NCBI RefSeq assembly: GCF_035046485.1
Contig: NC_085138.1
Location: 336,796,263-336,860,262, forward strand
Length of the DNA: 64,000 nt
Origin: Aedes albopictus
Lineage: Eukaryota > Arthropoda > Insecta > Diptera > Culicidae
Reading direction: 5' to 3'
Shown: positions 12,206 through 23,690 of the stretch, in pieces
How the letters are laid out: every line of letters begins with the position of its first letter
Numbering within the stretch: position 1 is the stretch's first letter
Program-made: the position numbers and the translations under genes
The notes under the pieces: model-generated
What the model saw: the letters and a program-made list of their open reading frames with translations, nothing else
Databases searched by the model: none
What the model was told of the DNA's origin: nothing

Positions 12206-12283
12206 AATAATAACAATCCGAGATATAAAAACAGGTTTTGTGATTCCGTTATTATTATTTTGATATTTTCCTCTGCTCGGGCT

Positions 12284-14474
12284 ATCTGGTGATGGTCAAA
12301 CTGCGTCCAAAACTCTCCGTCATCAACAATATACGGTACCGGCGACCGCCACGGTACAACCTAGAGCGACTGAAGCAATCGGATGTCGCCTTAGCATACG
12401 CGCAGAATCTCGATGCCGCGTTGCCAGACGAGGGCGAGCTCGATGAGGCCCCTCTAGAGGACTGCTGGAGTACTGTGAAAGCAACCATCAACGACGCAGC
12501 AGAGAGCACCATCGGGTACGTGGAACGGAATCGGCGGAACGAATGGTTCGACGAAGAGTGCAGAACGGTTTTGGAGGAGAAGAACGCAGCGAGGGCGGTA
12601 ATGCTGCAGCAAGGGACTCGACAGAACGTGGAACGTTACAAACAGAAGCGAAGACAGCAGACCCGCCTCTTTCGGGAGAAAAAGCGCCGCCTGGAAGAAG
12701 CGGAGTGTGAAGAAATGGAACAGCTGTGCCGTTCCCAAGAAACACGGAAGTTCTATCAGAAGCTCAACGCATCCCGCAAAGTCTACGTGCCGCGAGCCGA
12801 AATATGCAGGGATAAAGACGGAGGCCTCTTGACGGACGGACGTGAGGTGATCGAAAGGTGGAAGCAGCACTTCGATCAGCACCTGAACGGCGTGGAGAAC
12901 GTAGACACGGAAGCCCACGGCAACGAAAGAAACGACGACGCCAGTGCAGCGGAGGACGGAAATGAACCAACTCCCACGCTGAGGGAAGTTAAGGATGCCA
13001 TTCATCAGCTCAAAACCAATAAAGCAGCTGGTAAGGATGGTATCGCAGCTAAACTCATCAAGATGGGCCCAGAAAAGTTGACCACCTGTCTGCATCGGCT
13101 GATAGTCAGGATCTGGGAAACCGAACAGCTACCGGAGGAGTGGAAGGAAGGGGTAATCTGCCCCATTCACAAGAAAGGCGACCATTTGGAATGTGAGAAC
13201 TTCAGGGCGATCACTATTTTGAATGCTGCCTACAAAGTGCTATCCCAGATCATCTTCCGTCGTCTGTCACCTAAAACAAACGAGTTCGTGGGAAGTTATC
13301 AAGCCGGCTTCATCGACGGCCGGTCGACAACGGACCAGATCATCACCGTACGGCAAATCCTCCAGAAATGCCGTGAATACCAGGTCCCAACGCATCACCT
13401 GTTCATCGACTTCAAAGCGGCATACGACAGTATCGACCGCGCTGAGCTATGGAGAATCATGGACGAAAACGGCTTTCCTGTGAAGCTGACTAGACTGATT
13501 AAAGCAACGATGGACGGTGTGCAAAACTGCGTAAGGGTTTCGGGTGAACTATCCAGTTCATTCGAATCTCGCCGGGGACTGCGACAAGGTGACGGACTCT
13601 CATGCCTACTCTTCAACATCGCTCTGGAAGGTGTGATACGACGAGCCGGGCTCAACAGCCTGGGAACGATTTTCACAAGATCCGGTCAATTTGTGTGCTT
13701 TGCGGACGACATGGACATTATTGCCAGAACATTTGGAACGGTGCTAGAGCTGTACACCCGCCTGAAACGCGAAGCAGCAAAGGTCGGACTGGTGGTAAAT
13801 GCCTCAAAAACATAGTACATGCTGGTAGGCGGAACCGAAAACGACCGGATCCGTCTGGGTAGTAATGTTACGATAGACGGGGATACTTTCGAGGTGGTGG
13901 AGGAATTCGTCTACCTCGGATCCATACTGACGGCTGACAACAACGTGAGCGCATCATCAGCGGAAGTCGGGCCTACTACGGGCTCCAGAAGAAACTGCGG
14001 TCGAAAAAGATTCACCCACGCACCAAATGCACCATGTACAAAACGCTAATAAGACCGGTGATCCTCTACGGGCACGAGACATGGACCATGCTCGAGGAGG
14101 ACCTACAAGCACTCGGAGTTTTCGAGCGACGCGTGCTAAGGACGATCTTCGGCGGTGTGCAGGAGAACGGTGTGTGGCGGAGAAGGATGAACCACGAGCT
14201 CATTGCAATTTACGGCGAACCCAGCTTCCAGAAGGTGGCCAAAGCCGGAAGGGTACGGTGGGCAGGACATGTTGCAAGAATGCCGGACAACAACCCTGCA
14301 AAGCTGGTGTTTGCAACCGATCCGGTTGGTACAAGAAGGCGTGGAGCGCAGAGAGCACGATGGGCGGACCAGGTGGAGCGTGACTTGGCGAGCATCGGGC
14401 GCGACCGAGGATGGAGAGCGGCAGCCACGAACCGTGTATTATGGAGAAATATTGTTGATTCAGTTTTATCTTGA
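12284..14474 (+). pseudogene. LINE reverse transcriptase, 3' half of split ORF, disabled
   Basis: Continues the endonuclease frame from 9,149. RT landmarks in order: KTNKAAGKDGI (~13,012), ICPIHKKGD (~13,160), FRAITILNAAYK, HLFIDFKAAYDS (~13,396, motif A), LRQGDGLSCLLFN (~13,580, motif B) and CFADDMDI (~13,700, the YADD-type catalytic centre, here FADD). An in-frame TAG at 13,813-13,815 follows NASKT. The same frame then continues to about 13,950, where a small deletion shifts it. The C-terminal part reopens in another frame at about 13,970-14,474 and includes RWAGHVARMPDN, typical of this LINE group. Not functional as it stands. Confidence 0.9.
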
Positions 14475-14640
14475 ATTTGATGTAATACTAAATAAATGAA
14501 TGAATAGTTATTTTTTCGTTCTAGGTTATAGTCCTTTTTATCCAAAATAACTACTTGAATTGTGAAATATGGGCACAAATTTGACATTTTTGAGATTCTG
14601 ATGGTAAATGATGAGAAACTAGGGTGACAAAGGGTAGTAT

Positions 14641-14797
14641 CGGCAGGTTTGTTCTTTTCGTCATGGTTTTTTTTTTGTGGACCGAATTGCCTGAAATTTG
14701 GGCAAATAACTCAGCTTGGTTGAGTAGGATTTGAGGCCAACTCCGAGTTCATCAGGTTTCAAAAAAAAACCCCATGACGAAAAGAACAAAACCGCCG
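14641..14797. mobile_element. 157-bp foldback element
   Basis: The left arm includes TTTGTTCTTTTCGTCATGG and the right arm CCATGACGAAAAGAACAAA. Each arm is about 30 bp and ends in an oligo-T or oligo-A run. The middle is about 90 bp and non-coding. No clear flanking duplication was identified. It is probably a MITE-type foldback. Confidence 0.6.
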
Positions 14798-14892
14798 AAA
14801 ACACGTAAGTTCCCCTATGTAAACTTTTAACTCAGCCGTTTTTTTTTGTTTCCCGGATATTCGACATAAACTACGACCAGGCATTTTTGCCG

Positions 14893-14970
14893 GATTATCA
14901 AGACAGAGATTGAACCCTAGCCTAGACCTTCTGAATGCGAATCAGAAGTGGTAGCCACTAGACCATCAAG
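14893..14970 (-). repeat. tRNA-like SINE head (minus strand)
   Basis: The reverse complement has an A-box-like TGGTCTAGTGGCTACC and a B-box-like GGGTTCAATCTC at tRNA spacing. This is the head of a tRNA-derived SINE, probably extending left to the oligo-T run near 14,840. It is not an intact tRNA gene: the acceptor stem does not close cleanly. Confidence 0.55.
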
Positions 14971-14985
14971 CAATAAAACAAAATA

Positions 14986-15202
14986 AGGTACACCGGGGCA
15001 AGTTGAAACGGGTGGGGCAAGATGAAACACGAAGTTTTGAAATAGTTTTCAATACAATTTGGAAATTTTTCTTTCGCCGAAAGATTGTTTGAATCAAAAA
15101 CTATGTGTTTTGGCGTTCAAGCTGTTTACCATCATTGAATAACATCATGTAAACCCGCTGTTTCATCTTGCCCCACCCGTTTCAACTTGCCCCGGTGTAC
15201 CT
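14986..15202. mobile_element. 217-bp MITE with 44-bp perfect TIRs (TA-flanked)
   Basis: The ends begin AGGTACACCGGGGCAAGTTG and match their inverted partner without mismatch for 44 bp. TA flanks each side (14,984-14,985 and 15,203-15,204), as for Tc1/mariner-type and related MITEs. The remaining centre is about 130 bp and AT-rich. Perfect TIRs suggest recent activity. There is no ORF. Confidence 0.9.
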
Positions 15203-15204
15203 TA

Positions 15205-16420
15205 ATTGTAATTTAATAAAAGATCCAATCATTAAGAAACCAAAAACAGCAATACCTTCCAACCAATTTATTGCGGAATTTGCAATAGTTGAAATTCACG
15301 TTAATAAAAATTAAAAAATAAACCTTCCAATTTATTCTTGAAACCAGAACCAATTAGAGAGAACACATCGCTGCGGCTAATAGACCATGGAGAACATGCC
15401 GAAAACGGAAAACATTGGGTAGGCGTTCCGAAGAGCACACCACCTAAAAAGTAGCTCACATTTCATATCCATTTTTTTTTTTCACCGTTGCAATTTCCAG
15501 CGAACCGCAGAGAAATTAACAGCAAACGATTAATTTTTGCCAAGCTGTGTCCGCAACAAGGGTTATAGTAGCTTGAAGGAAGGTAGAGACGTGTAACTGA
15601 TCTTTGCCTTGTTTCCTCCTACCGGGTTTCATGGATTTTTAAACTGTTGTGCACAAGGGCATGCCAATGCCGCCATGCCGTTCAAAGGTGAGGGGTGGTG
15701 AGCTTTTGCGCCGTATAGCAGTTTTCGATTAAGTGGACCATGTGTTTCCAGCAGTCAGTCAGTGGAAACGTTGTGAAGTCCCTGACTCTCGTTTCGTCAT
15801 GCAACCGTGGAAATTGGCGAACCTTGTGCCCGAGAGGTATTGAGGACTTTCTCTCCTCATGTGGTGGAAAATGGACGTTTAATCCAGGTTTTCGTGTTCT
15901 GGTTGCACCGATATCGTGCGTTGTAATCATACAAATTAACTAAACTTTAGCCCCCACACAGTTTTTTTTTTGAATCATAGTAGAATAGTTATAAGAATGG
16001 ATTGTAAAAATGGGAAGGTGCATAACTCGCAGAACATGGTTTGTATGGACTTCACCTTGCAATGACAACAAACGTAATGGTAGGACAAAGTTTTGTAGCC
16101 TTCGCTCCATGCTGCTTAACAGAATTATAGAAATTGACCAGAAATGCCACTCAAACTGATCTAATCTTACCATCAATAGTGCGCCGGAGGTTAGATAATA
16201 AGCTTGACGTTTAAAAGCTTCAAGTGACGTCAATCGGCCTTCAATCGGCCGCGAAGGAGATTACCGAAGGTCAAGTACATTTGGAATTTCCGGAGAAAGT
16301 CGGGGAAGAAAGAGTCGCGATCGAACCCAAAACTGAGCGAGCCTTCAACGTAGGCCGTTACACTACCGAACTATTTCGAAGAAGTTCGTAGGAAATACCG
16401 AACTTTCGTGAGTTCGTTCG
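15205..16420. other. Non-coding DNA with a minus-strand tRNA-like relic
   Basis: No gene is supported. At about 16,311-16,375 the reverse complement carries a B-box-like GGGTTCGATCGCG preceded by GTAGTGTAACGGCCTACG, resembling the head of a decayed tRNA-derived SINE. The rest is unrecognised. Confidence 0.35.
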
Positions 16421-18120
16421 ATGGCACCTTCCCTAATCTGAGGATCACGGTTCCATTTTACTTTCGTTCGATCCGCAGATTAGTGTTGAAGTGTCGTTTG
16501 GTAGTTCGTTGAAAAGGTCGTTAATTGTAGGTAACAGTAACGTGGTTATATTTCTGTAATTTAATAGTTCTTTTGTTAGTTCCTAGTTTCACGTTCGAAT
16601 TAGGAGAGAAGTGCTTAGGGTTTGTGCGTTTACCTCAATAGGACCATCAGGTAATGTGTTCATTGTAATTGTGCTCGTTGTAGAAACCTCGTGCATGTGC
16701 TAATGTTGCTTGAATAGCCCGCGGCTATTTTCTTTCCCAGCGACATTTCCTGCTGTTCGGTACGGAACTTGCCGGCGGATAAACCCCGCCGAAAGAAGCG
16801 GCTCGTCAACACGCCGTTTAGAGCGAATTTCCGTGGTCGTCAACTGCCACTTGCCAGGCCCGTTTAGAAGGTCAGCTGAGGTTCGCACCCCCCCCCCCCC
16901 CCCCCCTTCCACGTGGCCGTCCGGGATACCCGTGTCTCCAAGCGTCGAACGATCGCCTTCATCGACGCGACACAACAGGAGCGCAGAAGCGCCCAGCAGG
17001 TCAGCAAAAACCCCGCAGCTGCGCGGTGAGTCATCTCCTTTTTGCATCGTCTTTTTTATGGAGTGGGGCGTCCGGTGAGGACGCCTCGGAGGACAGTTTT
17101 TTGCCGACCATAAGGTCGAGATTAATTTGGACGTCTAGTCACTACAGCGTCCGTTGATGTAAGGTGGGTGGCAACAATCATACAAAATCGTGCGCACGTA
17201 ATTTAAGATCGACCCACCCAACCCTATTGTGTGAGATATCCGGGTGTAGCAAGCTTGCCGCTGCTGCTTGTCGCATCATCGAGGAGGAGAGAAAGTGAAT
17301 GGAGTAATAGCACGAATAGAGCACATGACAGAGATAGGTAGATAGGAATGGAATACAAACGCACAGGCACAGGAGAGCAGGATTGAAGAAGGAATAACTG
17401 AGAATATGGAAAATAAATAGGAAATAGCATGTTTGTAGAATAAATTGTTCGTTGTGGGTTATTACCGAATAAATGTGTTTAGTTTCTACCATAATAGTGT
17501 GTTTGTAGATTCCGTCGTGTGAAAGTTCTTTAGATTATTGAAATGTTGTCCCGTTGCTTCGCGTATTTGTAGTAGATGTTGTTTGCGTGGCGCAATTTGA
17601 CTGTTGGGTCTTGCGTATCCCCTTCCACACTGGTAGCGCCTCTAGCGAGAAGTAGTGGAACCGCCAGTGATGATAAATAGCTCGCGATAACTGATGTCGC
17701 GTGGCATTTAGGTATGGGTGTCGTCTTGCTGCGTTCTTTGGAGGAATGGTTTTGTAGTGTATCGGGTTATGTTGTTGCGTAGGGTAATCCCCCCAGTTCA
17801 GGTGTAGGAAGTAGATGCGCTGGCTCGATCCTACTTTCTTTGGGAATTTCAAATGGACTCGCCCTGAAGAGTCTCAACCGGGCAAATTTAGAACTTGTCG
17901 TGCGGTCTCCTTACGGAGTGGCGCTTAAGCCGCATGATTTATTCCCGGATCGGCCAGTGCCGGCTACAGTTTGCCGGAACAACTATTCAGGTGAGCTGGT
18001 TCCATGCTACCTTATTAATTTCGGATTATTCATGTTCCATGATAATTTTTGAATGGGCGTGCTTTCCCTCCTGTACGACCTCTATCGATCAAAAACAAAA
18101 AAAAAAAAATGATTATCTTG
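16421..18120. other. Moderately GC-rich unique-looking DNA with C18-type homopolymer
   Basis: Contains a poly-C run at about 16,889-16,906 and GC-rich sequence at 16,720-17,050. From about 17,157 a segment begins TGTAAGGTGGGTGGC and carries AATAAA words near 17,440-17,475, so it could be an old solo LTR; I could not find a matching partner. A splice-donor-like CAG|GTGAGC lies at 17,990-17,996. Short overlapping ORFs on both strands show no recognisable domain. Confidence 0.3.
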
Positions 18121-19110
18121 ACACTGCTTGACCACGCTTCGTCAAAAAAAGATAAAATCACCGAACATGATTCGATCAAATCTGAAACCCGTAGGTAGAT
18201 AAATCATGCAAGTTATCCGATTATGAAATGTTAATCCCATCCCAGCCACCAGCATCAGCGGCGGGAGACACTAATTTAGGAAAACAAACTTACGGATCGA
18301 CTATAATAAGCTCAGTCTCAAAAATTTAGGAAGAAAGCCCAGTGCACAAAGCCGAACAACACAAACAATAGCACGCGTTAATTCACACTTCACTTTGGAA
18401 ACAATAAATCATTCATGCTTCAACGATTCATCATTCATTGGACGGAGTGCGACGATCGGCACGACGCGGTCATCGTGTTGTCGGTGGGTCAAAGCGATTC
18501 GAAAAGACCAAAAAACCGGACGAACCGAAATATGAGATAAATCAGCGCGCTCGTTTTATGCTGTTCAAGAGGAAAAAGTGAAATTGATAGTGACGGGACG
18601 GGACGGATGAAATGCCTTGTGTATACCGACAGGAACAACCTGAGTCGCTAGAGGGAAGGGGATGTAGGTATGTACGGACATAAGTACCTGAGCAACGAAC
18701 GAGTACTAGTGTTTGCTGTGGGACAGTCAAAGAGCAATGTCGAACTACAAATGATGCTTTTCGAAACCAAACATAAGAAACTGGTTTACACGGTTAGGGC
18801 AGAGCTTCCCAAAAAGAGCCTAGGTAGTTGATTTCCTCGATGGTGAAGTGTTATTCTTTTATTGAATCAAAATGTCTTTCTTTTTTATGGAGTGAAATCA
18901 GATTGAAGTGCAGTAGGCTGAATGAACTATTAGTATCGCTAATGAGTATCAGCTGGCGCCACTTTAGGAGCCTTTCGTCGGAGAATACCAGACTGTTTTT
19001 ATCAGGGTCAATCAACCACGGTTCAGATGTTTACCCTGTGGATTATCCAGGAAAATTCCCGGGAAACAACTTGCAGACTTACCATTTTCTGATTGGTTTT
19101 TTAGCATTGG
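18121..19110. other. Unrecognised DNA
   Basis: No gene, repeat or RNA could be supported in this stretch. Confidence 0.25.
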
Positions 19111-19114
19111 TTTT

Positions 19115-20480
19115 TTCAGTGATTTGATCTTTCCCAGTGTTCTTCTAGCGATTTCACCTGGGATTCCTCCAACATTTTTTTCTGGAATTTCGTTGGGAAT
19201 CCCTTCCGAGATTCTATCATTACTAAATCTCCTGGGATGCTTTCAGGAACATTTTCCAGCGTTCCATCAGGGAATGCGTCCCAAGAATCTTTCATTGATT
19301 GATTCATTAATACCTACCAGGATTTCTTTAGGGATTTGTTTCCTCGATTATTCCGCTGATTCCATTAGGAATTCCTCCAGGTCTTCCTGTTTTTTTTCTT
19401 TCAAATTCTTTCAAGGATTTCTTATGGGATTCTTCTGGGATTCCTTTTGGAGTATCTCATGGGATATCATTGATTTTAGAGGTTTCTTCCTAGATTCATT
19501 CAGAGTCTCTTTCTAGAGTTCTTCCCGGGATTCTTGAAGAGATTTATTCCGAGATTCCTTCCACATTTCTTTATTGGTTCTCCCGGTCTCCAATTTAGAA
19601 CTTCTCCCGAAATTCCTTCCAGCATTTTTCCTTGGATTAAGTCCAGGATTTCTACTGGGGTTCCATCAGGAGTTTCTCCGTGAATTCCTTCGGAGGTGCC
19701 TCCTTCGATTTTTTCATTTGTTGCTCCCGATTTTTTTTGTTGATTTCTCTCGGCATTTTTTCTCGGGATTCCTTCAGCGATTTTCCCCAGATTTTTTTTA
19801 GATTCTTCTCGGATTTTCTTTAGGAATTCCTCCAGGGCTATCTTTAGAAGTTTCCCCTAGTTACCCAGAATTCTACCAAGGATTTCTCCAGGAATTCTTT
19901 CTGCAATTCCGTTCAGAATTCCTCTCGGGTTTTTTTTCTTCAGAATAATCTTCCAGGATTCCTTTAGGAGTTTTGTTTTCGGCATTCCATTTGGGATTCT
20001 TTTGGGGATTTTCCCACGATTCCTTCCAGGGTTCTTTTACGGATTATACCCGAGGTTGCATCAGGGGTTCCTTTAAGTTTCTTCCTGTATTTTTACACGT
20101 ATTTTGTTATAGTTATTCCGGCACTTATTCTGAAATTCCTCCCAGAATTTCTAGATTAAATTCTCCCAGGATTTTCTCACTGATTTTTCCAAGGTTTCCT
20201 TTAGAGATTCCTGCCGTGAATAATGCAGGGATTTCAACGATTCTTTCCTGGATTCCTTCAAGGGATTTTTCCCGGCTTTTCTTCTTGCATTTTTTCAGGA
20301 ATTTCTCCCGTGATTCATTTAGGATTTTCTTCAGAGATATCTTCTAATTTCTTTCAGGAGTTACCTTAGAGATTTCTTACCTGATCACCACATCACTTTT
20401 CCCCAAATTTCTTCCAGGAACCCTTCTGGATTTTCTCCCAGGATTCTTTCAGGGAGTCCTTCCGAGATTCTGTATTAAGT
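19115..20480. repeat. Decayed TTC/CCAGGGATT minisatellite
   Basis: About 1.37 kb is built from diverged units around words such as GGATTCCTTCCAGG, GGAATTTCTCC and GGGATTCTTC, spaced roughly 20-30 bp apart, all in one orientation. The periodic lack of stops creates ORFs of up to about 130 codons (F/S/G/I-rich) that are not genes. The composition resembles the 23-bp satellite at 47.7-55.7 kb, but the units are far more diverged. Confidence 0.7.
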
Positions 20481-21076
20481 ATGAGAAAATATATTAGAAA
20501 GGGTATCAACATCTTGAGAATTTTATGGAATGTCTCTCACGAAAAGATTGTGGTCGGACCGGAAATCGAATGCGAGCAATCTCAGCATGGTCTTGCTGGA
20601 TAAAAAAGTTTAAATTAGATTAAATAAGAGTGGAAACGTAAGATAAACATAAGAGGCATTATTGAAACAGATAGACATATCGGTGGTAAGCCGTAATGTA
20701 ATCTGACAGTATTTTTTCCTATTATTTTGGAGTCATTATCATCTCTATCACTCATTTAGAGTTGTCTTGTATCTATGCAATCTATGCAGTCCAGAATATA
20801 ACGATATTAGTATAAAAGTTGTACTGAAAATGAACTTGAGAAACATACATATCAGATGTTGGGGAATTACTTAAGGAGAAACTTCAGAGGATACAATATG
20901 GCTGCCACAATGGCCGACTTGAAGCCCTACTCACGATTTCAAGAGCACCAATCCTAAAAATTTGTAAACAAATGCACTTGATTTGGAAAAGCTGCCTCTT
21001 TTTGCAAGTAAGCAAAGCCAGGATTAACAAGTGCGGCTTGGTTCGACGCTTCGTTCGTCAGATTTGTGCCTCTAAA
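20481..21076. other. Unrecognised DNA
   Basis: At about 20,555-20,600 there is a weak tRNA-like B box on the minus strand (CATTCGATTTCCGG). Otherwise nothing is seen. Confidence 0.25.
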
Positions 21077-21494
21077 CCCGAGCAAAGTCGAATAACAGCA
21101 CCATAACAAAATGATAACTGGTGCTCACTCCAGAACTCATTTACCAATTTTGTGTTATCATCCTGATAATTCATGTTACCGCAGCTGTCAAACTCTGAAG
21201 CGTCATCATCGACAACAACATCGGAGGTTAGTTATCAATGGCCGAGAAAATATCTCACTGATAACAAAATGAGTTTTCAATCAGATAAATTCAATTGATT
21301 TACAAAAGTTGTTATCAGGATGCCCCTGATGATAACATAATGAGATATTTTAATGATATTGTGGGTAGAATTGGTTGTTATCATGTTTGTTATGTTGCCT
21401 GCTTATTCAACCAAACTGAGAACAAATTTAGTTAATTATTTTTGATATCAGATAACACAGTTTGTTATCCGTTTATTATGAAACTTTGCTCGGG
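21077..21494. mobile_element. 418-bp TIR element, CCCGAGCA family
   Basis: The ends CCCGAGCAAAGT and ACTTTGCTCGGG form a perfect 12-bp inverted repeat. The dinucleotide AA flanks both sides (21,075-21,076 and 21,495-21,496). The interior is rich in ATAACA/TGATAAC words, as in the 3.1-kb relative at 9,150. There is no ORF; it is a non-autonomous member of that family. Confidence 0.85.
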
Positions 21495-21496
21495 AA

Positions 21497-22147
21497 GTTT
21501 GTATGCAAAATTGCAATGGGATTTCTTGATGTTTCACCTTAAAGCATTTTTTTAGAACTACGCCATAGACATCAAACTTATTGTGAAATCATGTTTATTT
21601 TATGGTATATTATTCCGTGTCGGGTATTTCCATAACTGCGACCAATTTTTTGATCTATGGTATTTATGGTAACTTGACTATTGATAACAAATTAATTTGA
21701 AGATTTAAATTGTGAGACACCTTGGACGTTAACGGATTAAGTTAAAATGATAGCTATTATTACTAATACTTCTTAATACCAACATTAACCCAAACTCACC
21801 CATAATGGTAACAATCAAAATATCAGAACCATGCGTATAAGTTTCAAACTTTCTTGAGGGGGGCTCTCCCAAAATGTAGGGAGCCGGAACAGCCGAGCCT
21901 TCGATTCTCTCTTTTCGGCTGAACCCTTTCGTTCAAAATGAGTAGGTTCCGAATGGCGGCGGCACAACAACAACGAGTGAGAAATGAGTTTTTTTTTTCT
22001 TTTTCGAGCGCCTCCAACTACCGCTTTCAATCCATTACCTCGCGAATCGATCTGGCTGGAGCGTAACTTTTGTGTGCATTTATGTCGTAGGCCAGAAGAA
22101 CAGTGACCCGAGAAGCGTGAAGTAACTACAATTTATACAATATCATC
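21497..22147. other. Unrecognised DNA
   Basis: AT-rich, with a short GC-richer segment at 21,855-22,035. No gene is supported. Confidence 0.25.
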
Positions 22148-22148
22148 G

Positions 22149-22413
22149 GGTCTCTCAGTTAGCCTAGTGGTTAAGACTATTGATCGCCAATCCGGCGACG
22201 GCGGGTTCGATTCCCGTTCCGGTCGGGATAATTTTCTCGATTCTTTGGGCATAGTGTGTATCATTGTACTTGCCCCACAATATACAAATTCATGCAATGG
22301 TAGGCAAAGAAAGCCCTTCAATTATTAACTGTGGAAGTGTTCAAAGAACACTAATTTGAAGCGAATAAGGCCAAGTCCCAGTGCGAACGTAGAGCCATAA
22401 AGAAGAAGAGGAC
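22149..22413 (+). mobile_element. tRNA-derived SINE
   Basis: The tRNA-like head has A box TAGCCTAGTGG (~22,160) and B box GGTTCGATTCCCG (22,203). The body words GTGGAAGTGTTCAAAGAACA and AGTCCCAGTG match the minus-strand SINE at 46.0-46.4 kb, so both belong to one SINE lineage. The tail is AAGAAGAAGAGG. The head differs from the Met-like head of the 7,252 and 36,363 copies. Confidence 0.75.
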
Positions 22414-22438
22414 GACCTTATTATCATAGGCGCCGTCC

Positions 22439-22593
22439 ACAAATTACGTAACGCTCTAGGGGGAGGGGGGAGTACGACCAAGCGTTACGGTCCATACAAA
22501 AATTTAAGGATTTTCATACAAAAAAGCGTTACGGAAGGGGAGGGGGGGTCCAAAAATGACGATTTTAGCGTTACGTAATTAATGGACGCTGCC
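22439..22593. mobile_element. 155-bp MITE
   Basis: The ends are GGCGCCGTCCACAAATTACG and, inverted, GGCAGCGTCCATTAATTACG, both continuing into TAACGCT: about 27 bp with a few mismatches. ATA flanks both sides. The interior has two G-rich runs (GGGGGAGGGGGG, GGGGAGGGGGGG) and repeated AGCGTTACG words. Non-coding. Confidence 0.75.
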
Positions 22594-23657
22594 ATACTAC
22601 CAAACACTGTCGCTTGATTTTCTCAAGTTAACACATTTTCCATAGCATAATTGTCTGATCGTGAACATTATGTCGGTAAGAATGTACAGCTTTTCACGAA
22701 ATGGACTGGCTCAAAACATCTTTTTCTTTCTTGCAGTACGTTCCATTTATGACAGAGCCGGCTTCTCAACTCTTTGTCTTGAAGATCACCCACGTGTTTC
22801 ACGTGTGAGTGTGAATCAGTGTCGTTTGTGCTTCGTTCGATGGCGAGACCCAGACAACCGCTGAAGAAGAGATAGAGGACAATACATAATTGGGTGAGCT
22901 CGTTTCATGCAATGTATTTATTGTTTTTATTTCCAAAATTCAAAGAAAGTTGATTGTAAATAATATTGCAACGATCGTAAACGTTTTTTGTATCATTTGA
23001 AGCACATTTTGTTCGATCCGGCACTTTAAGTAACGTCGTTGACTCAAAATTCATAGTTCCACAGTTTAAAATTAAACACTGAGTGACCATCTGACGCAGG
23101 TAGTCGATTGTTTACTTTCTGTGTAAAGCGAGTTACAGCAGTTACTCTATGTGTTTTATATTGCTCTTTTAAACTACTATATGTTTCTTATTTTTATGTC
23201 ATCATTAAAATTAAATAAATTTTATCATAATTTTCGTATTGTTCCTACAATTCTAATTTTTGTTGTTAAAATCATACAGTTCGCATTTTGTTCCACTGCT
23301 CGGGTCATCAGTATCCGATACTGTGCTTGTGTCGGCTATCAACTCAAACCCAAACACCGCTCGTCGTCATACCCATCGAGCGCTAAACAGAACCAAGGCC
23401 TCGTCTTCGTTGCAGTTTGCGCTGCTGCCGCGGCCGCTGCCGCCGTGTGTTAACTCTCTCGCGCCTCGCTATTTTATATGTTGTTCGATATCTCCCACAT
23501 CTGCTCACACCAACCACGCTCAACGCGATACAAACAACCAAACGCGCGCGCGGTCTGGTCGGTGGGAGACCGACCGGAGTCTACTGAGCGAGCGAGCACG
23601 GGCTCACCGAACCGTTGCGGTGGTGAGCATCGATCCGTCCGAACTCGGCGGCAGTTC
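22594..23657. other. Upstream region of the 23.66-kb promoter; relic of a 38.8-kb repeat
   Basis: At about 23,070-23,130 the words TGACGCAGGTAGTCGATTGT and TGTGTAAAGCGA match the ~100-bp internal units of the retroposon at 38,370, so this is an old fragment of that family. From about 23,290 the sequence becomes GC-rich and dense in CG, as in promoter-proximal DNA. The overlapping ORFs here (up to 193 codons) are low-complexity and unsupported. Confidence 0.4.
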
Positions 23658-23690
23658 AGTTGATTTTAGTACATTGGTCTGTAAAGACAT
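23656..23690 (+). promoter_or_regulatory. Core promoter: initiator plus DPE
   Basis: An initiator TCAGTT (consensus TCAKTY) has its A at 23,658. Counting that A as +1, positions +28 to +33 read AGACAT. This is a full match to the arthropod downstream promoter element RGWYVT at exactly its required spacing. I see no TATA box upstream. This arrangement is the classic TATA-less insect Pol II promoter. Chance occurrence cannot be excluded, but the exact spacing, the CG-rich surroundings and the donor site downstream all support it. Confidence 0.6.

Larger units (their letters stand above)
9150..12281. mobile_element. 3.1-kb TIR element, CCCGAGCA family, inside the LINE
   Basis: The left end CCCGAGCAGAAG and the right end CTCTGCTCGGG are inverted copies. 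The dinucleotide CT flanks both sides (9,148-9,149 and 12,282-12,283). Both ends are rich in ATAACA words. The element exactly interrupts the LINE endonuclease SDH codons. It contains two younger insertions, at 9,989 and 10,576; without them about 1.2 kb remains. I see no transposase. A short relative with the same ends is at 21,077-21,494. Superfamily unknown. Confidence 0.85.
7983..14502 (+). mobile_element. EN-RT LINE (RTE-like), interrupted by a 3.1-kb insertion
   Basis: The element has a GC-rich 5' region (about 7,983-8,350), an endonuclease part (8,354-9,149), a reverse-transcriptase part (12,284-14,474) and a short 3' end with the tail AATAAATGAATGAAT. A single EN-RT frame, a short 3' UTR and a short tandem-type tail fit the RTE clade (JAM1 in Aedes); this assignment is tentative. 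The 5' boundary is approximate and I found no target-site duplication. It is dead: besides the insertion it has an in-frame TAG and a frame-shifting deletion in the RT portion. Confidence 0.75.

Noticed and set aside
16889..16906. Poly-C run as a structural signal
   Set aside because: A single homopolymer, without a second G/C tract set to support a quadruplex or i-motif claim; it may also be length-variable or a sequencing error.
17178..17492. Minus-strand 104-codon ORF with hydrophobic stretches
   Set aside because: It lies in a segment that may be an old LTR; no known family and no start or splice support.
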